Positions 42,050 to 51,193 are shown, numbered from the stretch's first letter. The stretch is DNA of 64,000 bases from Candidatus Omnitrophota bacterium (GCA_014728045.1 WJMH01000015.1:210479-274478), one strand, 5' to 3'. Numbers and translations: made by a program. Notes: generated by a model from the sequence alone, not told the origin.

Positions 42050-43342
42050 TCAGACCTCTCTAAGATAGCCCCAGGTATGCAGCCTGTCACTGTCTTCGAA
42101 CCACCTGTCGCCTATATCCGTCCTGTAATACATGTTGGGGATCATGATGTTCTTCATCCTGTTATAGGCCTGGTTCTGGGCCTGTTTCATGGTATGGCCC
42201 GTACCCACCACCACAAGAACGACCCCCGAGGTGCCGGCTACGAGCCACTGGCCGTTTATATTCTTGATGTCCTCTATATGCACCCCTTCGTAATTATGCT
42301 TCTTGAAGAGTATCGCGGCGTTGTTCGAGTACCTTTCGAAAGTGTCCTGGTCATCGAAGGGATAAGGCGGAACGACTATCCTCACCCCCACCTGAAAGCC
42401 TTTTTTGGCCTTGAAAGTTCTGAGTTCCCCTGCCGCCAACCCGTGAAGAAAATCCGCCACAGGCATCTGTATCCCTTCCTGCTGTATGAATATGGTAGGA
42501 TACCCGAACCGGGCGGTGAATTCAAGAGGGTAAATACCGCTGGCATTGACTATACAGTTAATATCTATGTACCCTACGTATCCCTCTTCCCTGAGCTTGG
42601 ACCCGAGCTTGAGCAGGGTGGAGTTGAAGATCTTGTTGGCGCCGCTCCAGTACATGGAGGTTCCCATCTCCCCGGTCGACGGCCCGATATGCCCCGGGAA
42701 AAGCTTTTTATGCTCGAAATTTATGTTGATCGGGTACACGAAATCAGTGCCGTTAAAAAAAGCCCCCACGGCTATTTCAACACCCGTGACCTTTCTCTGA
42801 AGCTGAAAGACCTTTATGTCCTCGGTGGATACCTTACGATACGCCTCGAGCACCTGGATAACGTCCTTGCCGTCGTCGTCCTGCCCTACAAAAAGCATTC
42901 TTTTGATGTTCTGCGCCTCGCCGCTGGGCTTTATAACGTATTTGGATGGGGTCTCCCTCACAAAATGTATCGCATCACTAAAAGAAGTGAAATCACGGTA
43001 AGGGAGTATGTTTATGCCATGCTTTTTAAGCTCTTCCTGGCCGAAAGCGCGGTCGTCTTCAAGCCTGTCTGTGTATTCGGTACCCCCGATAACGGGTTTT
43101 CCCTGTCTTCTTAAATCCTGGGCTCTCTTTCCCTGTCCCAGCACGTCATCAAAAACGACCACATCCGCCCAGTCCACCTCCTGCTCCCAGTTCTCGGTCT
43201 TGGGCACGAACCCGTCGGCGATATCCTGGTTATCCTCATTGGCTATATAATACTTGGCCTCATGACCTTCTTTCTGCACCTGCCAGGCGACATCCCCAAT
43301 CAGGCCGTCAAGGGAAACGAACAGGAACTTTTTCTTGTCCAT
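42050..43342 (-). CDS. GARS-like ATP-grasp ligase (phosphoribosylamine-glycine ligase family)
   Basis: A 430-residue protein laid out like PurD: N-domain 1-105, ATP-grasp 110-320 (YVIKPSGEAQNIKRM, LEFTARFGYPT with the catalytic E-F-x-x-R-F-G) and C-domain with VVPPYP and GTGHTMKQAQNQAYNRM. The N-terminus reads FVSLDGLIGDVAWQVQKEG rather than the VVGSGGREHALAW of true PurD, and no other purine gene is near, so it may be a paralogue using another amine and acid. The gene follows a terminator, then an AAAAGGAG ribosome site. Confidence 0.8.
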   Translation of the reverse strand: MDKKKFLFVSLDGLIGDVAWQVQKEGHEAKYYIANEDNQDIADGFVPKTENWEQEVDWADVVVFDDVLGQGKRAQDLRRQGKPVIGGTEYTDRLEDDRAFGQEELKKHGINILPYRDFTSFSDAIHFVRETPSKYVIKPSGEAQNIKRMLFVGQDDDGKDVIQVLEAYRKVSTEDIKVFQLQRKVTGVEIAVGAFFNGTDFVYPININFEHKKLFPGHIGPSTGEMGTSMYWSGANKIFNSTLLKLGSKLREEGYVGYIDINCIVNASGIYPLEFTARFGYPTIFIQQEGIQMPVADFLHGLAAGELRTFKAKKGFQVGVRIVVPPYPFDDQDTFERYSNNAAILFKKHNYEGVHIEDIKNINGQWLVAGTSGVVLVVVGTGHTMKQAQNQAYNRMKNIMIPNMYYRTDIGDRWFEDSDRLHTWGYLREV

Positions 43343-43383
43343 CTTACCCGCTCCTTTTTCGTGGGCCGCACGCCCACAGAATG

Positions 43384-43406
43384 AAAAAAAGCCGGCCTCC
43401 GGCTTT
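43384..43406 (-). terminator. Terminator of the trehalose operon
   Basis: AAGCCGG and CCGGCTT with an AGG loop, then TTTTTTT on the minus strand. Located between treT and the GARS-like gene. Confidence 0.9.
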
Positions 43407-43493
43407 ATGCCAAGGGACAGCTCATTCTAACAAAAACCTTATCCTGTCGGTGCGGTTTCTCCGGGCCACATACCCTTTTCTCTTCCGGTTAAC

Positions 43494-44708
43494 TTACCCC
43501 TTAAGAAGCATCGTCGACATAAGAGCAAGATAATCGCAGATATGGCGAGTCACCAGAAAATTCCTCCTAGCGTAATCTATGCCGTTCTCGCCTATCTTCG
43601 CCGCCAGTTGTGGATTGTTCAATAGATACCTCATCCGGTAAGCGCACCCTTCGACGGAATTGACCGTATATCCGGTCCTTCCGTAAACTATCTGGACGGT
43701 TATCCCGCCGACCGCGCCTCCTATAACGGGCTTTCCTTTCCACATGGCCTCGGCAACGGTAAGCCCGAACCCCTCCTTGGTGGATTTCTGAAGAATTATG
43801 GCCGCCGAACGCTGGAGCGCGTTAATGGTTATATTGGCATCCGGGGGAAGGTCCAGTAAATATATATCCTCGTCATGCGAGGCGATCTCCCTGATATCGT
43901 GAAGGACCTGGGCCCCTTCGGGGTCGTCTGTAGCCCCGCCACCGGCCAGGACAAGTATGCAATCGTTGTATTTTTTCACCATCTTATAGGCTTCTATCAC
44001 CCCGAGCGGGTCCTTGAACTTGTCAAAGCGCGACACCTGCAGTATCATAGGTCTGTCCCGGGGGATACCATATTTTTCAAGTTCTGCGTCTATAACGCTC
44101 CCTTCCAGTTCCTTGTTCTTGTCGCTTAAGGGGTCTATCGAAGGGTATATCAGAAACTGCGGGATGGGAAGCTTCTGGGCGAAGCCCGGAAGCGAGAATA
44201 TCGCCCCGTCATACTTGGAAACGTAACCCTTCAGAAAATTCCAGACCAGTCTCTGGGGCCTTGATATATCAATATGGCATCTCCAGACCCACTTTTTCCC
44301 GTCGGGCTTGTGATCGATGAAAGCCGCCGGCTGAGGGTCGTGTATCACCACGAAATCCGCATCCAGTGAAAGGTTCGAGGCGTTCTTAGTATTCATGATC
44401 TTGAATTCCTCGAACATCTCCGGGGTTATCACCTGCCTGTCCCCCTGCAGGGCGTTATGGAAGCTCTTGGTGGTTTTATAGAATAATTCGCTTCCTTCCA
44501 GTACGTCCCACCTGGTCTTGATCCCCAGGTCTTTGAATATCGGGACCAGCCGGTGAAGCATCTCGGCCACGCCTCCTCCGAAACGGGTTGAATTGACGTG
44601 AAGCATGGACCTTCCCTTGAGGTTCTTTGCCAGGTTGAAGATAAAATCAACCGTCCCGGGAGGAGCAACGTTACGGTAGGATTCTATTGTGATCTTTCCG
44701 TCGGTCAT
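43494..44708 (-). CDS. treT: Trehalose synthase TreT (GT4 glycosyltransferase)
   Basis: A 404-residue GT-B glycosyltransferase of the TreT/trehalose phosphorylase group. NSTRFGGGVAEMLHRLVP near the N-terminus is the acceptor-side glycine loop, DFVVIHDPQP, LQVSRFDKFKDPLGVI and EGFGLTVAEAMWKGKPVIGG (E-x7-E donor motif) are typical. It makes trehalose from a nucleotide-glucose and glucose. Overlap of four bases with the DUF5752 gene and nearby heat-shock genes suggest stress protection. Confidence 0.88.
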   Translation of the reverse strand: MTDGKITIESYRNVAPPGTVDFIFNLAKNLKGRSMLHVNSTRFGGGVAEMLHRLVPIFKDLGIKTRWDVLEGSELFYKTTKSFHNALQGDRQVITPEMFEEFKIMNTKNASNLSLDADFVVIHDPQPAAFIDHKPDGKKWVWRCHIDISRPQRLVWNFLKGYVSKYDGAIFSLPGFAQKLPIPQFLIYPSIDPLSDKNKELEGSVIDAELEKYGIPRDRPMILQVSRFDKFKDPLGVIEAYKMVKKYNDCILVLAGGGATDDPEGAQVLHDIREIASHDEDIYLLDLPPDANITINALQRSAAIILQKSTKEGFGLTVAEAMWKGKPVIGGAVGGITVQIVYGRTGYTVNSVEGCAYRMRYLLNNPQLAAKIGENGIDYARRNFLVTRHICDYLALMSTMLLKG

Positions 44709-45349
44709 TTTTTCAGCTCACTTTCACACAGTTCTATTATCTCAGCGCGCAGGTCTTCCAGACTGTACATGTAGGAATCTATCCTTTCGATCCTCTCGGC
44801 GAGTTGTCCCAGACCGAGGACATCGTCCAGCCATATGGAAAAATCGCTCTTGCCCCTTTTAAGGCGGAGTCTCGCCTCGAAAGTATGGTTATATATGGCG
44901 CTCGCGTGAACGTTCTCCATGCCCTCTATGAATCCGGCCAGGTCCTCAGCGAAAACCCCGAGGGGTATTTCCATTATCCGTGACTTCATGAAATAGAAAG
45001 GCTCACCGTAAACCACCGAGGGAACCGTTTTGATGCTCGAGATATGATCGTCGATGATATCAAGAAGCTCGGTCCTTATCTCTTCAAGCGTGCTCATCCC
45101 CGAGGGCGTGACCACACTCAGCTTCTCTCCCAGTATCCTGTCCCTTACCTGAAGCGCCGCCCAGTTGGCGAAATCGTTAGGGTACTGACCCGCAAGATAG
45201 AAATGTCTCAGAAAATAACTGTGCGTGTGGTAGTAGATAGAATCAATGGGCGCTTCTTCTATGAGTTCCATTAACTGCAGTTCGTTAACGGCCTTCTCAG
45301 CAAGAAGCTCCTTTATCTCTATACAACCGGTGAACTCGAAAGTCTTCAT
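44705..45349 (-). CDS. DUF5752 family protein
   Basis: A 214-residue soluble helical protein. Segments IDSIYYHTHSYFLRHFYLAGQYPNDFANWA and LDDVLGLGQLAERIERIDSY, seen here in pieces around YYHTHSYF and PNDFANW, match what I know as DUF5752, a family often next to trehalose and other glycoside synthesis genes. Function not established; its fixed position suggests a partner or regulator of TreT. Confidence 0.8.
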   Translation of the reverse strand: MKTFEFTGCIEIKELLAEKAVNELQLMELIEEAPIDSIYYHTHSYFLRHFYLAGQYPNDFANWAALQVRDRILGEKLSVVTPSGMSTLEEIRTELLDIIDDHISSIKTVPSVVYGEPFYFMKSRIMEIPLGVFAEDLAGFIEGMENVHASAIYNHTFEARLRLKRGKSDFSIWLDDVLGLGQLAERIERIDSYMYSLEDLRAEIIELCESELKK

Positions 45350-45385
45350 TCATCCTCCATGAAAATCAACTTTAACCCAAAGGAT

Positions 45386-45391
45386 ATTATA
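45386..45391 (-). promoter_or_regulatory. -10 element of the DUF5752-treT operon
   Basis: A perfect TATAAT on the minus strand 37 bases before the start; the -35 (TTTTGC) is weak. The DNA between is T-rich. Confidence 0.5.
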
Positions 45392-45462
45392 ACGGTATTT
45401 CGAAAAAAGCAAAACAAATGTTGATAAAAATATCATATTTCACAGTCTGATTTACTGGGAAC

Positions 45463-45499
45463 AAAAAACCCGGCTCTTTCACGCCGAAGAGCCGGGTCA
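45463..45499 (-). terminator. Terminator of the heat-shock operon
   Basis: ACCCGGCTCT and AGAGCCGGGT form a ten-base stem with TTTTTT after it on the minus strand, 20 bases beyond the last Hsp20 stop codon. Confidence 0.93.
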
Positions 45500-45518
45500 T
45501 GATCAAGGGATATAGGGT

Positions 45519-46199
45519 CTACTGGATCCGTATCGATGTTCCTTTGCCGGTGCCCTTTACCGAACCCTCTTCCTTGGGAAGATTGATCAGGAGAACACCT
45601 TCATTTGCCTCGGCTGTCACCTGATCGGGTTTTATCCTCCGAGCAAGAGGTACGGTCCTGGTAAAAGAACCGAAACTTCTTTCGGCCCTGTAGAAACCTT
45701 TTGTGGAATCCTCTTGTTGGGTTTCAATGGACCTCTCGCCTGAGATGGTCACAGAGTTGGGCTGGGCATTGATGTTGATCGTATCCTTGTCAACCCCGGG
45801 AAGGTCAACGATAAGGACATAAGCGTCTCCCCGCTCTTTGACGTCTATCGCAGGATCGAACCTGGCACCTACCCCGCCGAAAGAATCACTGTCGATGCGG
45901 GATGCCTTGCCGAAAGAATCGTTGAACATCCTGTTCATCACTCTTTGCATCCTGTCCATCTCTTCGAACGGGCCCCAGGCATCCCAGTAATCGGCCGAAC
46001 CAGAAGACCGCCTGCTTCTGGGCTGTCCTGCCGTGGGCCGCTTCACCAAAGGCGTTCTGGGGTCTCTTGCTCTTGATAACTTTGAGATCCGCTCTTTGTA
46101 TTTACGTTCAGCACTCCCTCGGCCTATGAGGTAACCCGTCTGCAGTATCAGAGCTACCGCAAGGACCGCTATTATGCCCATAAGCACCTTTTTGCTCAT
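45519..46199 (-). CDS. Membrane-anchored small heat-shock protein (Hsp20)
   Basis: A 226-residue protein with an N-terminal membrane helix (about 5-25), a basic linker, then an alpha-crystallin domain (about 105-210): AIDVKERGDAYVLIVDLPGVDKD, VTISGERS, GSFTRTVPLARRIKPDQV and GVLLINLPK. It starts at the ATG at 46199 after AAGGGG. Hsp20 holds unfolding proteins; the anchor puts this one at the membrane, with the domain probably on the periplasmic side. Last of four linked sHsp genes. Confidence 0.9.
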   Translation of the reverse strand: MSKKVLMGIIAVLAVALILQTGYLIGRGSAERKYKERISKLSRARDPRTPLVKRPTAGQPRSRRSSGSADYWDAWGPFEEMDRMQRVMNRMFNDSFGKASRIDSDSFGGVGARFDPAIDVKERGDAYVLIVDLPGVDKDTININAQPNSVTISGERSIETQQEDSTKGFYRAERSFGSFTRTVPLARRIKPDQVTAEANEGVLLINLPKEEGSVKGTGKGTSIRIQ

Positions 46200-46235
46200 G
46201 ATCAATCACCCCTTAATAACAGATCAGCGCTAATA

Positions 46236-46835
46236 TTACTCGATCTTGATCTGTTTCGTCTTTTCCTCTATTTTTTTCTTGTACTTGACGACTATCTCAA
46301 GAACACCGTTATCATAACTGGCATTTATGTCCTTGGCGGTTATCCCTTCGGGGAGTTTGATGATCTTGGAAAAATGGCCGTATTTTCTCGAAGTCCTCCT
46401 GAGATAAGTGCCTTTTTTTTCATCCATAAAGGACCATTTATCTTCCCTGGTACCGCTCACGGTCAATATATCGTCCTTCACCTGTACGTTTATCTCGTCC
46501 TTTTCCATGCCGGGCAGGTCCATCTGTATGACATATTCGTCCTTTGTTTGGATCACGTCCATGCTCGGCATGAAATCGTGTTCGCGCAGTCTGGGCGGAG
46601 GCCCAAACTCGTTCAACATCCTGCGGAAAATGCTTCTGGGGTAATAAAATTCGGTACCCCAGTCGCCCCAAGGATCGCTCCACTGGTCCTCTTCGTTCGA
46701 ATACCCCGTGATATCACCCTTTTCAGGCTTAGAAGCCACCGGTTCATCGACCGCAAAAACATCCAGAGACAATGAACCGAAAACGAAAAGCGGTATCACG
46801 AGAATAGTTAAAATAAGTTTTCTGACATCTCTCAT
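46236..46835 (-). CDS. Exported small heat-shock protein (Hsp20)
   Basis: A 199-residue protein with a signal peptide (about 1-28, VFAVDE) and an alpha-crystallin domain (about 85-190): MDVIQTKDEYVIQMDLPGMEKDEIN, LTVSGTREDKW, YGHFSKIIKLPEGI and NGVLEIVVKYKK. Probably a periplasmic holdase. Third gene of the CIRCE-controlled operon. Confidence 0.9.
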   Translation of the reverse strand: MRDVRKLILTILVIPLFVFGSLSLDVFAVDEPVASKPEKGDITGYSNEEDQWSDPWGDWGTEFYYPRSIFRRMLNEFGPPPRLREHDFMPSMDVIQTKDEYVIQMDLPGMEKDEINVQVKDDILTVSGTREDKWSFMDEKKGTYLRRTSRKYGHFSKIIKLPEGITAKDINASYDNGVLEIVVKYKKKIEEKTKQIKIE

Positions 46836-46905
46836 AATTACCTCCTTTCGGTATAACTGATGCGATCAGAACTCGAGCGATTATTTATCCCGCCGGTTAT
46901 CACCA

Positions 46906-47259
46906 TCAATCGGTTATCTCGATCTTCCTGGGGTGTTCTTTCTCGACTTTGGGAATAATAACTCTCAATATGCCGTTCTCGTATTTTGCGGTTATACCTT
47001 CTCTTTGCACTTCATCACCGAGAATGAACGTACGGGAATATTTGAAAGGGCATCTTTCCCTGTAGACCGCGATATACCCTTTGGGTACCTGACAGTCACT
47101 CTTCTCGCCCTTTAACGTGAGTTCATCCCCCTGGAGATCCAAGGATATATCTTCTTTGGAAAGCCCGGTCATCTCAGCTTCGATGGTCACCGCTTTCCCG
47201 TTCTCCTTGATATTTACCACGGGTATAATCACCATGTCCTCATAAGAAGCGTTGGTCAT
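46906..47259 (-). CDS. Small heat-shock protein (Hsp20), cytoplasmic
   Basis: A 117-residue short alpha-crystallin protein (domain about 8-112: VVNIKENGKAVTIEAEMTGLSKED, LTLKGEKSD, YSRTFILGDEV, NGILRVIIPK). It lacks a long N-terminal arm, so oligomers may be small. The start follows a full AAAGGAGG; an upstream frame extension has no ribosome site. Confidence 0.88.
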   Translation of the reverse strand: MTNASYEDMVIIPVVNIKENGKAVTIEAEMTGLSKEDISLDLQGDELTLKGEKSDCQVPKGYIAVYRERCPFKYSRTFILGDEVQREGITAKYENGILRVIIPKVEKEHPRKIEITD

Positions 47260-47296
47260 GCCGCACCTCCTTTGCGTTCCAACATGATAAATCCCG

Positions 47297-47767
47297 TTAC
47301 TGGACATCGATACTTATCTGTTTGGGTTTCTGCTCCTCCTTTTTGGGAAGCACGATCTCGAGCACCCCGTCCTTGTAAACTGCCTTAACTTTACTCTCGT
47401 CAACTTCCGAAGGAAGAGCTATCCCGCGGTTAAAACTTCCGTAGAATCTCTCTGTCTTCACATGGTCCCTGTCTTTTGTCTCGGTCTCCTCCTTCTTCTC
47501 ACCCTTGATAGTAAGAACATCCCCTCGCACGGAAATATCGATATCTTCCTTTTTCATTCCCGGTATGTCCGCTTTGACCAAGACGTTTTCCTTTGATTCG
47601 AACACGTCCACCGTGGGGCTCCACGCTCCTTCCATTAGCCCCGTGCTTCTGGCGGGCCACCTGCCGAGCGTTAGGTCAAATAGCCTGTTCATCTCACTTT
47701 GCAGGTTCTCCATTTCCCTGAAAGGTTGCCAGACATCTGTTTTCGGTCTCCAAGGTACAAGTGCCAT
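47297..47767 (-). CDS. Small heat-shock protein (Hsp20), cytoplasmic, first of operon
   Basis: A 156-residue classic bacterial Hsp20: N-arm with VPWRPKTDVWQPFREMENLQ, crystallin domain (about 45-145) and the C-terminal I-x-I/V motif (KQISIDV) for oligomer contacts. ATG at 47767, eight bases after AAGGAGG. Directly behind the CIRCE operator, so heat-inducible through HrcA. Confidence 0.93.
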   Translation of the reverse strand: MALVPWRPKTDVWQPFREMENLQSEMNRLFDLTLGRWPARSTGLMEGAWSPTVDVFESKENVLVKADIPGMKKEDIDISVRGDVLTIKGEKKEETETKDRDHVKTERFYGSFNRGIALPSEVDESKVKAVYKDGVLEIVLPKKEEQKPKQISIDVQ

Positions 47768-47800
47768 AACAACCACCTCCTTGAGTTATTGTAAGCCTTT

Positions 47801-47827
47801 TTAGCACTCTCGCCCTGAGAGTGCTAG
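47801..47827. promoter_or_regulatory. CIRCE operator (HrcA site)
   Basis: TTAGCACTC, nine bases, GAGTGCTAG: the CIRCE inverted repeat with one mismatch in the outermost base. It lies between the -10 box and the first hsp20 ribosome site, so HrcA would block the operon until heat releases it. hrcA itself is not in the window. Confidence 0.95.
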
Positions 47828-47841
47828 ATCCTCAATATATT

Positions 47842-47869
47842 ATTTTACTCGCTGTTGCGGGTTTGTCAA
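47842..47869 (-). promoter_or_regulatory. Heat-shock operon promoter
   Basis: A perfect TTGACA (47869-47864) and TAAAAT (47847-47842) with a 16-base spacer on the minus strand. The -35 overlaps the 3' end of the ptsI gene. Confidence 0.8.
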
Positions 47870-49530
47870 GACTCCTGGAAGGAGCTTTTTTTGATCTGGT
47901 TCTTGACTCTGGGGATAAGGAATGGAGCCACGCTCAGACTGCGTATGCCGGCACTTATGAGCCTCTGCGTATACCTCAAGTCTCCAGCGATCTCGCCGCA
48001 TATGCTGCACTCTATATTGTGTTTTTCGGCGGTTTTGACGATTTTTTTAATATGACGCATTGCCAGCCTGGCGCCTTCTTCGTAATATTCGGCGACGTTC
48101 TTGTCCTCTCTTCCGGCAGCCATCATGTACTGGATAAGATCGTTGGTGCCGATGCTCAGAAAATCAGAAAGACCGGCGATCTTTTCAATGTTCATTATCG
48201 CAGCGGGGGTCTCTATCATGGTGCCGATCTTGAGGGGTTTTATACTGCGTCCGCTCCTTTTGGAAAGTTCCCTGCGGCAATCCTCGGCGGCCTCCCTGAC
48301 CATGCGCACCTCTCTTGGAAGGGTTACCATCGGTATCATCGTTCTGATATCATAATTCTTGCGCATATTGATCAGGGCCTTGAGCTGTGTCTCGAGGAGA
48401 AAGCGGTTCTTTACAAGAAGTCTTACACCGCGCATCCCGAGATACGTGCTGAGTTCATCCTCTATCTCGACCCCGGGGATCTTTTTATCACCGCCAACGT
48501 CAAGAAGTCTTATGGTGGTTTTTAGCTTTTCATGACCTTTGAGTATCTTTTCCAGATAACTTGTTATCTTGGCCTCACTGGGCAGCACTTTGCTTTCCAG
48601 ATAGATCTGCTCTATCCTGAAAAGACCGATCCCGTCACAGCCGTGTCTGAGCGCTTCGGTCACGTCTGTACGGGAGATTATGTTCGCGTATACGTTTATT
48701 ATCTTTCCGTCACTGGTCTTGGCTTTCTCTTGGGATCTCGTGATATATTCCTTTTCACGGTTCTGCGCGTCCTTCATCTTCGACTCGTAGAAACTGATAT
48801 CATCTTGATCGGGATTCACTATGGCTACCCCCTTTTCTCCGTCAAGTATAAGCGAGGCGCCTTCTTCAATGGAATAGATCGATTGACGGGGATTAGCTAC
48901 TGCGGGTATTCCCAGATTCCTGGCAAGTATCGCACTGTGTGAATTGCGGCTTCCGTTCTCTACGAATATCCCCTTTGCGTTCTTTCCCTTTATATGGACA
49001 GTATCCGACGGCAAGAGCCTGGAGGCGCAGATTATACTATCGGGAGGCATTTTCTCAAGCATGTTCTTCTCGTATCCCAGCAATACGCGCAGTATTCTCC
49101 TGCCCAGGTCCTCCATATCTTCGGCCTTGTCCCTGACCATTTCGCTTTCGGACATCCTGAACCTGTTTGCCCATTTCCTGAACACGTTCTTAACAACGTG
49201 TTCGGCGTTCACCAGTTCCCTTTTAAGTTCTTTCTCTATGTCCAGAAGAAGCGTCTCATCCTTGAGAAGCTGCTTATGTACTTTGAAAATATCGGCGTAT
49301 TTTTCGCCAATGTGTTTTTCCACCAGCTCCTTCATCGAATGAAGGTCCCTGGACACTATTTCAAAAGCCTGTTTTATCCTTCCGAACTCCTTTTCGATCT
49401 GTTTTTTCTCAACATTATAGGAAAATACGTTCCTTGTAAGGATATCCGTGTAAAAGAAAGCTTTCCCGATAGTATACCCCGGTGAAATAGGATCTGTCTG
49501 TATTATTTCCCTTTTTTTCAATTTTCCCAC
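47866..49530 (-). CDS. ptsI: PTS enzyme I (PEP-protein phosphotransferase)
   Basis: A 554-residue enzyme I. Helical HPr-binding region (about 35-150), phospho-histidine H198 in GSRNSHSAILARNLGIPAV, and the PEP-binding barrel with GIGLFRIEQI, RLLDVGGDK, GTMIETPAA, LSIGTNDLIQYMMA and the C-terminal active-site cysteine in CSICGEIAGD. It starts with GTG after GAGGAG. HPr and sugar permeases are not here, so it may serve a regulatory PTS. Shares an operon with the diadenylate cyclase upstream. Confidence 0.9.
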   Translation of the reverse strand: MGKLKKREIIQTDPISPGYTIGKAFFYTDILTRNVFSYNVEKKQIEKEFGRIKQAFEIVSRDLHSMKELVEKHIGEKYADIFKVHKQLLKDETLLLDIEKELKRELVNAEHVVKNVFRKWANRFRMSESEMVRDKAEDMEDLGRRILRVLLGYEKNMLEKMPPDSIICASRLLPSDTVHIKGKNAKGIFVENGSRNSHSAILARNLGIPAVANPRQSIYSIEEGASLILDGEKGVAIVNPDQDDISFYESKMKDAQNREKEYITRSQEKAKTSDGKIINVYANIISRTDVTEALRHGCDGIGLFRIEQIYLESKVLPSEAKITSYLEKILKGHEKLKTTIRLLDVGGDKKIPGVEIEDELSTYLGMRGVRLLVKNRFLLETQLKALINMRKNYDIRTMIPMVTLPREVRMVREAAEDCRRELSKRSGRSIKPLKIGTMIETPAAIMNIEKIAGLSDFLSIGTNDLIQYMMAAGREDKNVAEYYEEGARLAMRHIKKIVKTAEKHNIECSICGEIAGDLRYTQRLISAGIRSLSVAPFLIPRVKNQIKKSSFQES

Positions 49531-49555
49531 ACCAATTATCTCCTCTATCTCGTTA

Positions 49556-50446
49556 TCAGGTCCTGCCTGGCTTTTCTATCTCCATTATCGGCACCCCGCC
49601 CTTGAAGATACGAACATCACCCGTCGACTGGGAAACCGTAACAGCGATAGCCTCCGTTTCATACGTCATGGCCGCGGCGCTATAATGCCGCGTTCCCCAG
49701 CCCTGGGGCAGTTCCTCAGGTATTACATCGGGTTTCAAGTAAACACCCGCGGCTTCTATGGTTCCGTCGCCTCTGACGAGAAAAGCGCCGTCCAGCTGGG
49801 CGTACTCCTTTATCGAATCTCTAATACGGGGGTCCAGTATGTTCCTTTCTTCTTCGGCGTATCCCTTGAAAGGGTTAAGTACCATCTGCCTGATGTTCTT
49901 TTTAACCTTGCCGGATGAATCTACTATGAAGGTCGTGCCCACTGGCTTGCCCTCTCTTCCTTCGCTGGCGATCTCAGTGGCGATCCTTACGATCTCTTCG
50001 AAAACCCTGGAATCTATCTCCTTGGTGAAATTGATGATCTTATCCGATGTCACCATTTCGAATTCCTTGCCTACCTCGATAACCACCAGAGTATCCAGAA
50101 AACCGAATCGGGGCACTCCGGAAAGACAGATAACCTTCTCGCCCTTGCGCAGTAGGTTCTGTGAAACAGCCATCATGATGGCTATCTTTATCTGCCCCAT
50201 CCTCGTTAACGGTATATCCGGTACCAGAAGCACTTTGTGCACTATCTTTTCGGCTTCCTTAAGCCTCTTTTTGGTCTTAGCCACGAGAAATACATCAAAC
50301 TTCTCCTTGGCCTCTTCTATCTTCTCCACATCCGGGCATACGTCGGCATAAATAAAAATTGCCCTTGCATAGATCTCCCTGCCCAGCTCAAACGCCTTTT
50401 TAAGCACCGACCGGCTTATAAAATATTCTTTTTCGGAAGTTTTCAT
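49556..50446 (-). CDS. Diadenylate cyclase (c-di-AMP synthase)
   Basis: A 296-residue protein with an N-terminal alpha/beta domain similar to the C-terminal domain of pyruvate kinase (1-120) and a DAC domain (about 150-285). The catalytic DGA motif is 219-221 (LDGAFLVRGDG); the second motif reads GTRHY at 251-255 where most cyclases have GTRHR. It should convert two ATP to c-di-AMP, a messenger for osmotic and potassium balance. First gene before ptsI. Confidence 0.85.
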   Translation of the reverse strand: MKTSEKEYFISRSVLKKAFELGREIYARAIFIYADVCPDVEKIEEAKEKFDVFLVAKTKKRLKEAEKIVHKVLLVPDIPLTRMGQIKIAIMMAVSQNLLRKGEKVICLSGVPRFGFLDTLVVIEVGKEFEMVTSDKIINFTKEIDSRVFEEIVRIATEIASEGREGKPVGTTFIVDSSGKVKKNIRQMVLNPFKGYAEEERNILDPRIRDSIKEYAQLDGAFLVRGDGTIEAAGVYLKPDVIPEELPQGWGTRHYSAAAMTYETEAIAVTVSQSTGDVRIFKGGVPIMEIEKPGRT

Positions 50447-50486
50447 AATATTCCTTCGCCTGTGAATATAACTCTTTATTTATATT

Positions 50487-50514
50487 ATTATATTGCAGGA
50501 AATGATTTTTGCAA
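50487..50514 (-). promoter_or_regulatory. Promoter of the diadenylate cyclase-ptsI operon
   Basis: TTGCAA (50514-50509) and TATAAT (50492-50487) with a 16-base spacer on the minus strand. Confidence 0.6.
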
Positions 50515-50572
50515 CATCTGGAGAGATCATTCGGGGATATTTTTTATGTGGTGAGAGGTGAACATGAATGAA

Positions 50573-51193
50573 CTATTGTTTCCGGCCACCTATACAGACA
50601 AAGCCACCCCTGCCGTGGCCCTTGCGGGGCTTATCGACACTTTTCAATTTGTCGGGCATTTCGAATACGGTCTGATAACAGGAAAACCGCGAGAATCCGG
50701 ACTCGCTGAGCAGCCGCGTCACTTCATCCACACCGTAAAAAGTAGCGCGGTCGTAGAATATGCTGGATTTTTCCCCGTAAAATTTACCTAGAAAACTGTC
50801 CTTGTCTATTATCCCGATTACGATGCTTCCACCGGGCTTCAAGACCCGGGATGCTTCTTGGATAACCCGCCGCGGATCTTTCACGAAACAAAGAGTTACG
50901 ATTATCGCTACATAATCAAAGTCCGAGTCATTGAATGGAAGCTTTTCCCCAGAGGCTTTGTAAGTCTCAACTCCCCGTTCCCCGGCAATCTCGATCATCT
51001 TCTCGGAAGGGTCGACCCCGATGTCGATTCCCAGAGCTGCCGCGAATCTGCCCGAGCCTACCCCGATCTCCAGCCCGCGTCCCTGGCGCGGGATGATTTT
51101 CCTGATGGCTTCCAGCTCCGAAAGATAGGCGTTTTTGTTTCGTTCATACCACTTGTCGTATTCGAGATAATGTTCGTCAAAAAGATCTTCCAT
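50573..51193 (-). CDS. SAM-dependent methyltransferase (Methyltransf_11 type)
   Basis: A 206-residue Rossmann methyltransferase with motif I GRGLEIGVGSGRFAAALG (about 39-56), GVDPSEKM at the strand-two end, and motif IV FDYVAIIVTLCFVKDP. Substrate not predictable. It follows the OsmC gene by 14 bases in the same operon; neighbours suggest sulfur or redox metabolism. Confidence 0.85.
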   Translation of the reverse strand: MEDLFDEHYLEYDKWYERNKNAYLSELEAIRKIIPRQGRGLEIGVGSGRFAAALGIDIGVDPSEKMIEIAGERGVETYKASGEKLPFNDSDFDYVAIIVTLCFVKDPRRVIQEASRVLKPGGSIVIGIIDKDSFLGKFYGEKSSIFYDRATFYGVDEVTRLLSESGFSRFSCYQTVFEMPDKLKSVDKPRKGHGRGGFVCIGGRKQ

